Origin: Candidatus Pelagibacter sp.
GTDB lineage: Bacteria; Pseudomonadota; Alphaproteobacteria; Pelagibacterales; Pelagibacteraceae
DNA length: 32,361 nt
Reading direction: 5' to 3'
Assembly (NCBI GenBank): GCA_002692055.1
Contig: NZJW01000009.1
Span: 14,322 to 46,682, forward strand
Below are positions 8,189 through 18,024 of the stretch, one piece after another (positions within the stretch are counted from its first letter, which is position 1; every line of letters begins with the position of its first letter). The translations under genes and the position numbers were made by a program. Under the pieces are notes generated by a model that was not told the DNA's origin, searched no databases, and was given only the letters and a program-made list of their open reading frames with translations.

Positions 8189-8201
8189 TTAATTCGTTCC
8201 T

Positions 8202-9638
8202 ATGTCAAAAATGTTAAAATTTGTCGATCTTAATAGAGAAACGCCTGAAAAGGTTAACTCTCAAGTAAGAAAAGATAATTTTTTAGAAATTTACAAAGAG
8301 TTTATAGACACAAAAGCAAAGGAACAAGCAAGTAGATGTTCTCAATGTGGAACACCATTCTGCCAAGTACACTGCCCACTCCAAAATAACATACCTGATT
8401 GGTTAAAATTAACGGCCGAGGGTAGATTAAAAGATGCTTATGAAGTTTCCGCTGCAACAAATTCCTTACCAGAAGTTTGTGGAAGCATTTGTCCTCAAGA
8501 TCGTTTATGTGAAGGTAATTGCGTAATCGAACAATCAGGGCACGGCACAGTTACAATAGGTGCAGTAGAAAAATTCATTACGAATACTGCATGGGATAAT
8601 GGGTGGATAAAACCCATAGTACCTTTAACAGAATTAAAAGAATCAGTTGGTATTATAGGATCAGGTCCTGCAGGCATAGCCGCAGCGATGGAACTTAGAA
8701 AAGAAGGTTATCAAGTTACTATATATGATAGATATGATAGAGCTGGTGGTTTATTAATTTATGGCATTCCAAATTTTAAACTAGAAAAGTCAACAGTTTT
8801 AAGAAGAATAAAGCTTTTAGAAGATAGTAAAATTAAAATCATAAAAAATTTCGAAGTAGGAAAAAATAGTAGTTTTAAAGAACTAAAAGAAAAGCATGAT
8901 GCAGTCCTTATAGCTACTGGTGTTTATAAAGCTAGACAAATAAATACACCAGGATCTGAATTAAAAAATATTTACCCTGCAATGCATTTTCTTACTGCTT
9001 CGAATAAAAAAGGATTAGGCGACAAGGTTGAAGAATTCGAAAATGGATCACTTAATGCCGAGGGTAAAAATGTAGTCGTAGTTGGAGGAGGAGATACCGC
9101 AATGGATTGTGTAAGGACTGCGGTAAGACAAAAAGCTAAATCTGTATCTTGTTTATACAGAAGAGACAAAGTGAATATGCCTGGCTCAGCAAGGGAAGTA
9201 ATGAATGCAGAAGAAGAAGGTGTAAAATTTGTTTGGTTATCAACTCCTAAAGTTTTTGAAGGAAATAAAAAAGTAGAAAAAGTAATCATAAATAAAATGA
9301 GATTGGGTGAGGCAGATTCTTCAGGTAGACAAACTCCTAAAGCAATAGAAGGATCAGAAGAGATTTTAAAAGCCGATCTTGTTATTGAAGCTCTTGGGTT
9401 TGAACCAGAGGAGATTCCAAAATTATTTAATGAGCCTAAATTAGAGATTACAAGATGGGGTACTATCAAAGTAGACTTAAAGACACTTAAGACAAATATT
9501 AAAGGTGTTTTTGCAGCTGGAGATATTGTGCGAGGTGCTTCACTAGTTGTTTGGGCAATAAGAGATGGCAAAGATGCAGCAAAAGGAATAAGTCAGTACT
9601 TAAATAAAATTAATCAAAAAAAAATACGAGCAGCGTAA
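8202..9638 (+). CDS. gltD: Glutamate synthase small subunit (NADPH-GOGAT)
   Basis: The 478-aa NADPH-oxidising flavoprotein subunit of glutamate synthase. It passes electrons via FAD and Fe-S clusters to GltB. N-terminal cysteine motifs are CSQCGTPFCQVHC (Cys46, 49, 54, 58) and CGSICPQDRLCEGNC (Cys93, 97, 103, 107), for two [4Fe-4S] clusters. FAD-binding GSGPAG (about 152-157) with YDRAGGLLIYGIPNFKL, and an NADPH Rossmann VVVGGGDTAMDCVR (about 293-306), follow; a second FAD contact AAGDIVRGASLVVWAI is near the C-terminus. Length is normal. It precedes gltB, and the stop TAA and gltB ATG share a base (TAATG), implying coupled expression. Two inverted repeats in the leader suggest regulation. 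Confidence 0.97.
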   Translation: MSKMLKFVDLNRETPEKVNSQVRKDNFLEIYKEFIDTKAKEQASRCSQCGTPFCQVHCPLQNNIPDWLKLTAEGRLKDAYEVSAATNSLPEVCGSICPQDRLCEGNCVIEQSGHGTVTIGAVEKFITNTAWDNGWIKPIVPLTELKESVGIIGSGPAGIAAAMELRKEGYQVTIYDRYDRAGGLLIYGIPNFKLEKSTVLRRIKLLEDSKIKIIKNFEVGKNSSFKELKEKHDAVLIATGVYKARQINTPGSELKNIYPAMHFLTASNKKGLGDKVEEFENGSLNAEGKNVVVVGGGDTAMDCVRTAVRQKAKSVSCLYRRDKVNMPGSAREVMNAEEEGVKFVWLSTPKVFEGNKKVEKVIINKMRLGEADSSGRQTPKAIEGSEEILKADLVIEALGFEPEEIPKLFNEPKLEITRWGTIKVDLKTLKTNIKGVFAAGDIVRGASLVVWAIRDGKDAAKGISQYLNKINQKKIRAA

Positions 9639-12600
9639 TGACATTTAAAAAATTCTTAAAAAATAAAAAAAAATTAGAAGCGGCAAATGTAAAGATTGTA
9701 GATCATGATGCTTGTGGTGTAGGTTTTGTTGCTTCAATGACGGGTAAGCAAAAAAGAGAAGTTGTAGAAAATGGTATTGATGCATTAAAAGCTGTTTGGC
9801 ATCGTGGCGCTGTAGACGCAGACGGAAAAACGGGTGATGGCGCAGGCATACATATAGAGTTTAGCAGGGATTTTTTTAAGGAGCAAATTAATGTTACCGG
9901 TCACGACGTTTCTGACGATCAAGAAATTTGTCTTGGTATGGTTTTTCTACCAAGAACAAATTATTCAGCCCAAGAAAGATGCCGAACACTATTGGAGCAA
10001 GAATTATTAAACAATGATTTTTACATTTTTGGCTGGAGACAAGTCCCAGTAAATCCTAAGGTTTTAGGACAGAAGGCTAATGATACACGTCCTGAAATTG
10101 AACAAATTATTTTTGCATGTGAAAAAAAACTGGACTTTCAAGAACTGGAGAGAAAACTTTTTGTAATTAGAAAGAAAATAGAAAATCAGGCAGCAAAAGA
10201 ACAGTTGAATGATTTTTATATTTCATCACTAAGTTCCAAATCAGTCATTTATAAGGGTATGTTTTTAGCAGAAAATATATCAGACTTTTATCCAGATTTG
10301 ATGGATGAAAGATTTACTTCGAGGTTTGCAATTTTTCATCAAAGGTTCTCGACAAATACGTTTCCATCGTGGGAGTTAGCACAGCCTTTCAGAATCATCG
10401 CTCACAATGGAGAAATCAACACTTTAAAAGGTAATGTAAATTGGATGAAGACACATGAAGCTGGAATGGAAAGCGATCTCTTTGACAATATTGATGATAT
10501 TAAACCAATTATTAAAGCAAATAATTCGGATACAGCATCTCTAGACTCAGCTTTTGAATTATTAGTTAGAGGTGGAAGAGATCTTCCAATTGCAAAAATG
10601 ATGTTAATTCCAGAGGCATGGTCTAAAAAAAGTAAAATTATTTCTAAAGCTCATCGTGATATGTACAATTATTTAAATTCTGTAGTCGAACCATGGGATG
10701 GTCCAGCTGCAGTAGCAGCTTTCGATGGCCGTTGGATAGTTGCTGCATCTGATAGAAACGGACTTAGACCTTTGAGATACACAATCACTAAAGACAAAAT
10801 GTTATTTGCTGGGTCTGAAACAGGAATGGTTCACGTGTCAGAAGATAACATTCAATACAGAGGTAGAGTAGGACCTGGACAAATGATTTCTTTAGACTTG
10901 GATAAAGGAAAATATTTTAATGATAAAAAAACTAAAGATCATTTAGCATCCAACCCAGTTTACAAGGAATTTGCATCAAACCACATAGAGTTATCAAAAA
11001 ACTTTAAGAATCTTAAAGAAAAGCATCTGTTTCAAGGGCAAGAACTAAGACAACGCCAATATCTTGCTGGTTTAAGTATTGAAGATTTAGAAATTATTCT
11101 ACATCCAATGATTGAGGACGCTAAAGAAGCAGTTGGTTCAATGGGTGATGATACTCCAATAGCAGTATTATCTAGTAAATTTCGACCTTTATCACATTTT
11201 TTTAGACAAAACTTCAGTCAAGTTACCAATCCACCAATTGACTCGCTAAGAGAAAACAGAGTGATGTCATTAAATACTAGATTAGGAAACCTTGAAAATA
11301 TATTGGATGATAAATTAACTAAACAAAAAAGTTATTTGCTTGAAAGTCCAGTTTTAACGAATGCTCAATTTAAAAAAGTTCACGATACCTTTAAAGATGA
11401 AACACAAATCATTGATTTATGTTATTATATTAACGAAAAACATACCCTAAAAAATCAACTCGATAGAATTAAAAGTGAGGCCGAGGAATTTGTACGAGGA
11501 GGTGCTAAGCACTTGGTAATAAGTGATGAAAATGTATCAAAAAAAAAATTGTCTATTCCAGTAATTTTAGCACTTGGAGCTATACATACATACCTAACCT
11601 TTCTTGGTATAAGAAAATTTGTATCAATACATGTTAAATCAAGCGAATGTTTGGATACTCACTACTTTGCAGTTTTGATAGGAGCTGGTGCCACCACAGT
11701 TAATCCATATTTAACGTTAGACTCTATCCACCAAAGATTTGAAAAAGGTTTATTTGGTAAATTAAGTTTTGATGAATGTATTAATAGATATGTAAAAGCT
11801 ATTAATGACGGGTTACTTAAAATTATGTCAAAGATGGGAATATCCGTCATCAGTTCATATCGAGGTGGACTTAATTTTCAATCTTTAGGACTAAGTAGAT
11901 CATTAGTCTCAGAGTATTTTCCAGGTCTCGAGTCAAGAATATCTGGAATAGGTATTTTAGGTATAGAAGAAATGATCAAAAAACATCATCAAAATACGTT
12001 TAGAGAAAATATAATTTCACTACCTATCGGGGGTATCTATAAATACCGTCACGGCGGGGAAACACATGGTTATCAAGCTAAAACAATGCATTTATTACAA
12101 AGCGCAGTAACAAATGACTCTTTTGATACATACAGAAAATATTCAAAACTAATTCACGAAATGCCACCAATACATTTAAGAGATTTACTAGGTTTTAAAT
12201 CTAAAAAAAAATCAATTCTTTTAGATGAAGTTGAGTCAATTACAGAAATTAGGAAAAGGTTTGGAACAGGAAGTATGTCAATGGGAGCTCTATCAAAGGA
12301 GGCACATGAAACTTTAGCAATAGCCATGAATAGGATTGGCGGAGCTTCTTGTAGTGGCGAAGGCGGAGAAGATGAAGATAGGTTCGTACCTAGAGCAAAT
12401 GGAGACAATGCTAATTCAAGAGTAAAACAAGTAGCATCAGGAAGATTTGGTGTAACAGCAAAATATTTAAATCATTGTAATGAAATTGAAATTAAAATTG
12501 CCCAAGGGGCTAAGCCTGGTGAAGGAGGACAATTACCTGGCTTTAAAGTTTCAAAATATATTTCAAAATTAAGACATTCTACACCAGGTGTAACATTAGT

Positions 12601-14146
12601 GTCACCTCCGCCACATCACGATATTTACTCTATTGAAGACCTGGCTCAATTGATCTATGATTTAAAACAAATTAACCCAAAAGCCCGTGTAGGAGTAAAA
12701 TTAGTAGCATCAACTGGAGTTGGTACTGTCGCTGCAGGTGTAGCGAAAGCAAAGGCAGATATTATTTTGATAAGTGGACATAATGGTGGATCTGGGGCAA
12801 CGCCACAAACGAGTGTAAAGTATGTAGGGTTACCATGGGAAATGGGTTTAACAGAAACTAATCAAATTTTAACAATGAACAACTTAAGACACAAAGTAGT
12901 TTTAAGAACAGATGGAAGCATCAAGACTGGAAGAGATGTTGTGATGGCTGCAATGATGGGTGCCGATGAATTTGGTATCGCTACAACCAGTTTGATTGCA
13001 ATGGGCTGTATCATGGTCAGACAATGTCATTCTGATACTTGCCCTGTAGGGATATGTACACAAAGAGAAGATTTAAGGTCAAAATTTACCGGAACACCTG
13101 AAAAAGTAGTAAATCTATTTTCATTTATTGCTGAGGAAGTAAGAGAGATCCTAGCTGAACTTGGTTTTAAATCTTTAAATGAGGTTATTGGCAGAACAGA
13201 TTTATTAACGCAAATATCAAAAGGGTCTTCAAATTTAGATGATCTAGATTTTAATCCTCTTTTGGTTCAGGCAGACCCAGGAGATCACCCAAGGTACTGC
13301 AAGGAAAAAATTAGAAATGAAGTCCCTGACACCTTAGATGAGAAAATAATCAAAGATGTAATTTCGCTAATCGAAAGCGGCCAGAATGTCGAATTAAGTT
13401 ATAACATTAAAAATACAGACAGAACTGTTGGAGCAAGATTAGCTTCAACTTTGGTAACAAAATTCAAAGGCAGATCATTTAATGATAATCAAATCAATAT
13501 AAAGCTAAGAGGCTCTGCAGGACAATCGTTAGGAGCATTTGCTGTAAAAGGTATTAACCTTGAAGTAATAGGTGATTGTAATGATTATGTTGGAAAAGGT
13601 TTATCGGGTGGAACAATCATAGTTAGACCAGCAAGAGCTACTCAAATAGAAACTGAAAAAAATACTATTATTGGAAACACTGTATTGTATGGTGCAACCA
13701 GTGGAAAATTGTTTGCTGCTGGTCAAGTTGGAGAAAGGTTTGCAGTAAGAAATTCAGGCGCAACTTCTGTCGTTGAGGGCTGTGGCACAAATGGATGCGA
13801 ATATATGACTGGAGGGACAGCGGTATTTTTAGGCGAAGTTGGAGACAACTTTGCTGCTGGTATGACTGGAGGTATGGCTTTTGTTTATGATCCTGAGTCT
13901 AAACTAGAAAATCTTATCAACCCAAATAGTGTAACTTGGAACAAAGTTGAAACTGAGTACTGGAAAAAATATTTAAAAAATTTAGTTGAAGATCATGCTA
14001 AATTTACTAAATCTAAATATTCTGAAAAAATGCTCCATGAGTGGGATATTAATTTAAGCCATTTTGTTCAAATTTGCCCTATAGAAATGCTTAACAAACT
14101 AGATCATCCTTTAACAAATAAATTTATAGAAAAAAAAGCTGGCTAA
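9638..14146 (+). CDS. gltB: Glutamate synthase large subunit
   Basis: Converts glutamine plus 2-oxoglutarate to two glutamates, with electrons from GltD. It is full length (1502 aa). The N-terminal class II glutaminase domain has HDACGVGFVASMTG, with Cys26 the nucleophile expected to be exposed by removal of a 25-residue propeptide. The FMN/synthase domain includes SSGEGGEDEDRF-like sequence, KPGEGGQLPG and GHNGGSGATPQTS. The [3Fe-4S] loop is GCIMVRQCHSDTCPVG (Cys1124, Cys1130, Cys1135; C-x5-C-x4-C). The C-terminal glycine-rich beta-helix runs from about 1280 to 1430 (GKGLSGGTIIV, GGTAVFLGEVGDNFAAGMTG). It forms an operon with gltD. The 3' end is 2 bp from a convergent hydrolase gene, leaving no room for a dedicated terminator. 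Confidence 0.98.
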   Translation: MTFKKFLKNKKKLEAANVKIVDHDACGVGFVASMTGKQKREVVENGIDALKAVWHRGAVDADGKTGDGAGIHIEFSRDFFKEQINVTGHDVSDDQEICLGMVFLPRTNYSAQERCRTLLEQELLNNDFYIFGWRQVPVNPKVLGQKANDTRPEIEQIIFACEKKLDFQELERKLFVIRKKIENQAAKEQLNDFYISSLSSKSVIYKGMFLAENISDFYPDLMDERFTSRFAIFHQRFSTNTFPSWELAQPFRIIAHNGEINTLKGNVNWMKTHEAGMESDLFDNIDDIKPIIKANNSDTASLDSAFELLVRGGRDLPIAKMMLIPEAWSKKSKIISKAHRDMYNYLNSVVEPWDGPAAVAAFDGRWIVAASDRNGLRPLRYTITKDKMLFAGSETGMVHVSEDNIQYRGRVGPGQMISLDLDKGKYFNDKKTKDHLASNPVYKEFASNHIELSKNFKNLKEKHLFQGQELRQRQYLAGLSIEDLEIILHPMIEDAKEAVGSMGDDTPIAVLSSKFRPLSHFFRQNFSQVTNPPIDSLRENRVMSLNTRLGNLENILDDKLTKQKSYLLESPVLTNAQFKKVHDTFKDETQIIDLCYYINEKHTLKNQLDRIKSEAEEFVRGGAKHLVISDENVSKKKLSIPVILALGAIHTYLTFLGIRKFVSIHVKSSECLDTHYFAVLIGAGATTVNPYLTLDSIHQRFEKGLFGKLSFDECINRYVKAINDGLLKIMSKMGISVISSYRGGLNFQSLGLSRSLVSEYFPGLESRISGIGILGIEEMIKKHHQNTFRENIISLPIGGIYKYRHGGETHGYQAKTMHLLQSAVTNDSFDTYRKYSKLIHEMPPIHLRDLLGFKSKKKSILLDEVESITEIRKRFGTGSMSMGALSKEAHETLAIAMNRIGGASCSGEGGEDEDRFVPRANGDNANSRVKQVASGRFGVTAKYLNHCNEIEIKIAQGAKPGEGGQLPGFKVSKYISKLRHSTPGVTLVSPPPHHDIYSIEDLAQLIYDLKQINPKARVGVKLVASTGVGTVAAGVAKAKADIILISGHNGGSGATPQTSVKYVGLPWEMGLTETNQILTMNNLRHKVVLRTDGSIKTGRDVVMAAMMGADEFGIATTSLIAMGCIMVRQCHSDTCPVGICTQREDLRSKFTGTPEKVVNLFSFIAEEVREILAELGFKSLNEVIGRTDLLTQISKGSSNLDDLDFNPLLVQADPGDHPRYCKEKIRNEVPDTLDEKIIKDVISLIESGQNVELSYNIKNTDRTVGARLASTLVTKFKGRSFNDNQINIKLRGSAGQSLGAFAVKGINLEVIGDCNDYVGKGLSGGTIIVRPARATQIETEKNTIIGNTVLYGATSGKLFAAGQVGERFAVRNSGATSVVEGCGTNGCEYMTGGTAVFLGEVGDNFAAGMTGGMAFVYDPESKLENLINPNSVTWNKVETEYWKKYLKNLVEDHAKFTKSKYSEKMLHEWDINLSHFVQICPIEMLNKLDHPLTNKFIEKKAG

Positions 14147-14148
14147 AT

Positions 14149-14901
14149 TTACGCCTGTACAATTCGAATTAATTCTTTTCCAATTCTTTTTAAATCACTT
14201 TTAGAGGATAGGCTATGATCTCCAGAATTTTGGATAAAGATTAAGCTATCTTTTGCAATTAAACTTTTTGATAAAAGGTATGAATATTCAATTGGAACAA
14301 TATCATCTTTTAAACCATGAAAAAATCTGAGAGGAAAATTACAAATTTTTCTTTTTTTTAAAATTAAATTTTTATTTCCTCCATTAATTAAATTTTTTCC
14401 GATTGGATAAAAACCTTCATAGTTATTTTTTAGTTTATAGATTTTTCCTGATTTTATTAGGTTCTTTGTTTTTCTTGAAAATGTATTCCACATTAAGTAT
14501 TTTGTGAAATCTGGTGCAGAGGAAATACCAATAAAACCTATAATATTTTTAATTTTCCAAATTAATCTTGCTGCAATCCAGCTTCCACAAGATGATCCAA
14601 TTAAAATAATTTTTTTATTATTAAGTTTTGACTTACAAATTTCTAATGCTTCATTGATCCAATCATTAATACCCTGATGTTCAAAAACACCTGATGATTT
14701 ACCATGACCTGAGTAATCAAAAGCTAAAAAGTTAATTTTATTTTTTTTACATAATGATTTTAAGTATTTTACTTTTTTACCAGATATATTTGACATCAAG
14801 CCATGTAAAAAAAATACGGTAATTCTACTTTTTGTACTCACTTCGGTGTAATACAGAGACTGTTTTTTCGATGTATAGAAATAATTTTTTTTGTTTTTCA
14901 T
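14149..14901 (-). CDS. Alpha/beta hydrolase
   Basis: A probable serine hydrolase of about 250 aa. It has the oxyanion-side FFLHGLMSN motif, FDYSGHGKSSG, the nucleophile elbow GSSCGSW (G-x-S-x-G), an acid in HGLKDDIVP and the catalytic His in SGDHSLSSKSD. This set fits the BAAT/serine-aminopeptidase-like esterase group; the substrate cannot be told. I used the ATG at 14901, because the longer reading from a TTG at 14943 would overlap the start of the divergent glycosyltransferase. No signal peptide is seen, so it is probably cytoplasmic. It is convergent with gltB. Confidence 0.8.
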   Translation of the reverse strand: MKNKKNYFYTSKKQSLYYTEVSTKSRITVFFLHGLMSNISGKKVKYLKSLCKKNKINFLAFDYSGHGKSSGVFEHQGINDWINEALEICKSKLNNKKIILIGSSCGSWIAARLIWKIKNIIGFIGISSAPDFTKYLMWNTFSRKTKNLIKSGKIYKLKNNYEGFYPIGKNLINGGNKNLILKKRKICNFPLRFFHGLKDDIVPIEYSYLLSKSLIAKDSLIFIQNSGDHSLSSKSDLKRIGKELIRIVQA

Positions 14902-14933
14902 TAGAATAAATATATAGTTATAAAATCTTTTAA

Positions 14934-15170
14934 ATGAGTGCAAATATAAGGTTACTTCAAATTATTCCAAATATGGATATTGGCGGCGCAGAAACAGGCT
15001 GTTTGCATGTAGCAGAGCATATATCTAAAGAAGGAGGCTTCTCAGCAATTTTAACAAGTGGTGGAAAATTACTGGAATTAATTGATAAAAAAAAAATCAA
15101 AATAATTAGATGGCCGGTAAATAAAAATTTTTTTATTATAATATTAAATGTTTTTTATATTTTTTTTTAG
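14934..15170 (+). CDS. GT4 glycosyltransferase, N-terminal piece (frameshifted)
   Basis: The first 78 codons of a GT-B family 4 glycosyltransferase. It opens with LLQIIPNMDIGGAETGCLHV, the typical GT4 glycine-rich start that binds the acceptor side, and continues to a TAG inside a T-rich stretch. The reading ends in ...NVFYIFF and the next piece resumes in the +1 frame with FRIKLNKINIVHARSRAPAW. Removing one T from the nine-T run at 15140-15148 joins them into one protein of about 378 aa with correct GT4 order. So this is either a genuine broken gene, a phase-variable or slippage-read gene, or a base-calling error in a homopolymer. Confidence 0.7.
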   Translation: MSANIRLLQIIPNMDIGGAETGCLHVAEHISKEGGFSAILTSGGKLLELIDKKKIKIIRWPVNKNFFIIILNVFYIFF

Positions 15171-16071
15171 AATTAAATTAAATAAAATTAATATTGTTCA
15201 TGCAAGAAGTAGAGCACCAGCTTGGTCAGCCTATTTTGCATCTAAATTAGCAGGTGTAAAATTTATAACTACATTTCATGGTACATATAATTTTAAATCA
15301 AAAATAAAAAAATTTTATAATTCTATAATGGTTAGGTCAGACCATGTCATTGCTGGATCTGAATTTATATTAAATCACATTCATTCTAATTACGATATTA
15401 AAGCACCCTCATCAGTTATAAAAAGAGGTATTGATGAAAAATATTTTTCGAAAAAAAACATAAATGCTGAGGAAATTGAAAAATTAAGGAAATCAATGAA
15501 TATAAGTGAAAAAAAATTTATTATTTTATTACCAGGAAGATTGACTTATTGGAAAGGTCAAAAATTGTTTATTGAATCATTACATATTTTAAATCAAAAA
15601 AAAAAACTTGAAAATGTACATGCTATTATTATTGGAAGTCACCAGGGTCGATTAAACTTTAAAAATGAACTCGTCAAAATAATTAAGTCATACAAATTAG
15701 AAAATAAGTTATTAATTGCTCATGGGTTAAATAAAATGCCAGTCGCATATTCAATTGCAAATCTTGTTTTATCTAGCTCAATAGAACCAGAGGCATTTGG
15801 GCGAGTAAGTGTAGAAGCCCAGTCTATGGAAAAACCCGTATTGGCTAGCGACATAGGTGGATCGTTAGAAACAGTTATAAATAACAAAACTGGCTGGTTA
15901 TTTAAAAATAACGATGCAAATGATTTAGCAGAAAAAATTGAAATCATAATAAAAACTGAGCAGAATGTACTTAATTTAATTGGCAAACAGGGTCGAAAAA
16001 ATGTCAAGCAAAACTATACAAGAGATGTAATGGTATCAAGAACACTGGAAATCTATAGTTCATTAGTTTAA
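15148..16071 (+). CDS. GT4 glycosyltransferase, main piece (frameshifted)
   Basis: The remainder of the GT4 enzyme, in frame +1 relative to the first piece. Family features are VHARSRAPAWSAYFA, TTFHGTYNFKS, the donor-domain opening IILLPGRLTYWKGQKLFIE, and the nucleotide-sugar binding region SSSIEPEAFGRVSVEAQSME with the E-x7-E pattern. These match the SAR11-type LPS/polysaccharide GT4 proteins I know of; donor and acceptor are unknown. Alone, this piece would lack the N-terminal glycine-rich loop, so it is unlikely to work without the first part. A stand-alone reading would begin in the T-rich overlap and need its own initiation. It ends 14 bp before thrS. Confidence 0.75.
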   Translation: MFFIFFFRIKLNKINIVHARSRAPAWSAYFASKLAGVKFITTFHGTYNFKSKIKKFYNSIMVRSDHVIAGSEFILNHIHSNYDIKAPSSVIKRGIDEKYFSKKNINAEEIEKLRKSMNISEKKFIILLPGRLTYWKGQKLFIESLHILNQKKKLENVHAIIIGSHQGRLNFKNELVKIIKSYKLENKLLIAHGLNKMPVAYSIANLVLSSSIEPEAFGRVSVEAQSMEKPVLASDIGGSLETVINNKTGWLFKNNDANDLAEKIEIIIKTEQNVLNLIGKQGRKNVKQNYTRDVMVSRTLEIYSSLV

Positions 16072-16085
16072 GAGTCTAAAGTATT

Positions 16086-17999
16086 ATGGTTTCAATTAAA
16101 CTACCAGATGGTAAAATTAAAAAATACGACTCTCCTGTTACAGGTATTCAAATAGCAAAAGATATAGCTCCATCCTTATTGAAAAAAGCTTTGGTGATAG
16201 AGGTAGATGGAAAACATAAAGACTTGGACGTGGAAATTAATAAAGATTCGAGTGTAAAAATTATTACTATTAACGACGACTATGCTTTAGAATTAATAAG
16301 GCATGATTCTGCACACTGTATGGCCATGGCAGTTCAGCAATTATTTCCAGGAACGCAGGTTACAATTGGTCCAGTAATCGAAAATGGTTTTTATTATGAT
16401 TTTGCAAGAGATGAACCATTTAACGACAGTGATTTAAAAAGAATCGAAAAAAAAATGCATGAAATAGTTGACCAGGATCTAAAGACTAGAAGAGAGGTGT
16501 GGGATAGAAATAAAGCAATAAAGCATTTTAAAAATATTGGTGAGCAATATAAAGCAGAAATTATAGAGAGTATTCCAAATAATGAAGAGCTGTCTATATA
16601 TTTTCATGGAACGTGGTACGATTTATGTAGAGGACCACACTTACCTAGCCTTGGTAAAATTGGTAAAGCATTTAAATTAATGAAAGTTGCAGGGGCATAT
16701 TGGAGGGGAGACTCTAAAAATAAAATGCTTCAAAGAATATATGGAACATGCTGGAGAACAAAAAAAGATTTAGATGATTATTTACATAGAATTGAAGAAG
16801 CAGAAAAAAGAGATCACAGAAAAATTGGCAAAGCTCTAGATCTTTTTCATTTTCAAGAAGAAAGTCCAGGTGCAGTATTTTGGCATCAAAAAGGTTGGAC
16901 TTTGTTTCAATCTTTAATTAAATTTATGAGAGAAAAACAAAATGATGCTGGTTATTTAGAAGTGAATACACCAGAAATGCTAGATAAAATCCTATGGGAA
17001 AAGTCAGGACATTGGGAAAAATTCCAAGAGTATATGTACACCACAGATGCTGATGATAAAACTTTCGCAATTAAGCCCATGAATTGCCCAGGGCATGTTC
17101 AGGTTTATAACCAAGGTTTAAAAAGTTACAAAGATCTGCCTTTAAAAATTTCTGAATTTGGAAAAGTTCATAGATATGAACCTTCTGGTGCTCTTCATGG
17201 TTTAATGAGAGTCAGGGCGTTTACGCAAGATGACGCGCATATTTTTTGTACTCATGAACAAATTACCGAAGAGTCACTAAAGGTTACAAATTTAATTTTA
17301 GATATTTATAAGTCATTTGGTTTTGAAAGTGTAAAACTTAAATTTTCGGATCGTCCAGTTAAAAGAGTTGGTAGCGACAAAATTTGGGATCAAAGCGAAA
17401 AGGCACTACTCGACGCAATCAAAACAAGTGGTCTTAAGTATGAGGTAAACAAAGGAGAAGGGGCGTTTTATGGTCCAAAAATTGAATTTGTTCTTATTGA
17501 TGCAATAGGACGGGAATGGCAATGCGGAACATTGCAAGTAGATTTTAATTTACCAGGAAGATTAGACGCAACATATGTCGCAAGTGACGGTTCAAAAAAA
17601 GTTCCTGTTATGCTGCATAGAGCAATGTTTGGATCTTTGGAGAGATTTATTGGAATTTTAATCGAACATCATGCAGGTAAGTTTCCTTTTTGGCTATCAC
17701 CGGATCAAGTTGCAGTATTACCTATAAGTAACGAACAAAACGATTATGCAATTAAAGTGAAGATGTCACTTGAAAAAAAAGGATTAAGGTCTATTATCGA
17801 TATTAGAAATGAGAAGATTAATTATAAAATACGAGAACATTCTGTTTCGAAAATTCCTATTTTAATGATTTGTGGCGCTAAAGAAGTTGAAAATAATACT
17901 ATTACAATTCGTAGACTTGGACAGGAGCAACAGCAAACAATGAATCTTAATGAAGCTATAGAACAATTATTGATCAAGTCGCTCACACCATCTATTTAA
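16086..17999 (+). CDS. thrS: Threonyl-tRNA synthetase
   Basis: Charges tRNA-Thr. It is full length (637 aa). The N-terminal TGS domain (about residues 1-62) is followed by the SAD editing domain with HDSAH (His73, His77), which clears Ser-tRNA-Thr. The class II core has zinc-ligand Cys334 in MNCPGH, motif 2 FGKVHRYEPSGALHGLMRVR, and motif 3 near HRAMFGSLERF. The anticodon-binding domain (VAVLPISNEQNDYA onward) is C-terminal. It starts with ATG at 16086 and is the first gene of the thrS-infC-rpmI-rplT-pheS-pheT-lepA run. I saw no T-box-like or thrS operator structure in its short leader, so its regulation is unclear. Confidence 0.98.
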   Translation: MVSIKLPDGKIKKYDSPVTGIQIAKDIAPSLLKKALVIEVDGKHKDLDVEINKDSSVKIITINDDYALELIRHDSAHCMAMAVQQLFPGTQVTIGPVIENGFYYDFARDEPFNDSDLKRIEKKMHEIVDQDLKTRREVWDRNKAIKHFKNIGEQYKAEIIESIPNNEELSIYFHGTWYDLCRGPHLPSLGKIGKAFKLMKVAGAYWRGDSKNKMLQRIYGTCWRTKKDLDDYLHRIEEAEKRDHRKIGKALDLFHFQEESPGAVFWHQKGWTLFQSLIKFMREKQNDAGYLEVNTPEMLDKILWEKSGHWEKFQEYMYTTDADDKTFAIKPMNCPGHVQVYNQGLKSYKDLPLKISEFGKVHRYEPSGALHGLMRVRAFTQDDAHIFCTHEQITEESLKVTNLILDIYKSFGFESVKLKFSDRPVKRVGSDKIWDQSEKALLDAIKTSGLKYEVNKGEGAFYGPKIEFVLIDAIGREWQCGTLQVDFNLPGRLDATYVASDGSKKVPVMLHRAMFGSLERFIGILIEHHAGKFPFWLSPDQVAVLPISNEQNDYAIKVKMSLEKKGLRSIIDIRNEKINYKIREHSVSKIPILMICGAKEVENNTITIRRLGQEQQQTMNLNEAIEQLLIKSLTPSI

Positions 18000-18024
18000 T
18001 GCATAAACGAAAATTTTCTAATTA

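Noticed and set aside
8972-9571. 199-aa reverse-strand ORF opposite gltD
   Set aside because: It mirrors the well-conserved gltD reading, has no recognisable motif, and is Ser/Thr/Pro-rich as expected of an antisense frame.
14902-14943. TTG start at 14943 for the alpha/beta hydrolase
   Set aside because: It would overlap the first codons of the divergent GT4 gene; an ATG at 14901 gives a normal hydrolase N-terminus.
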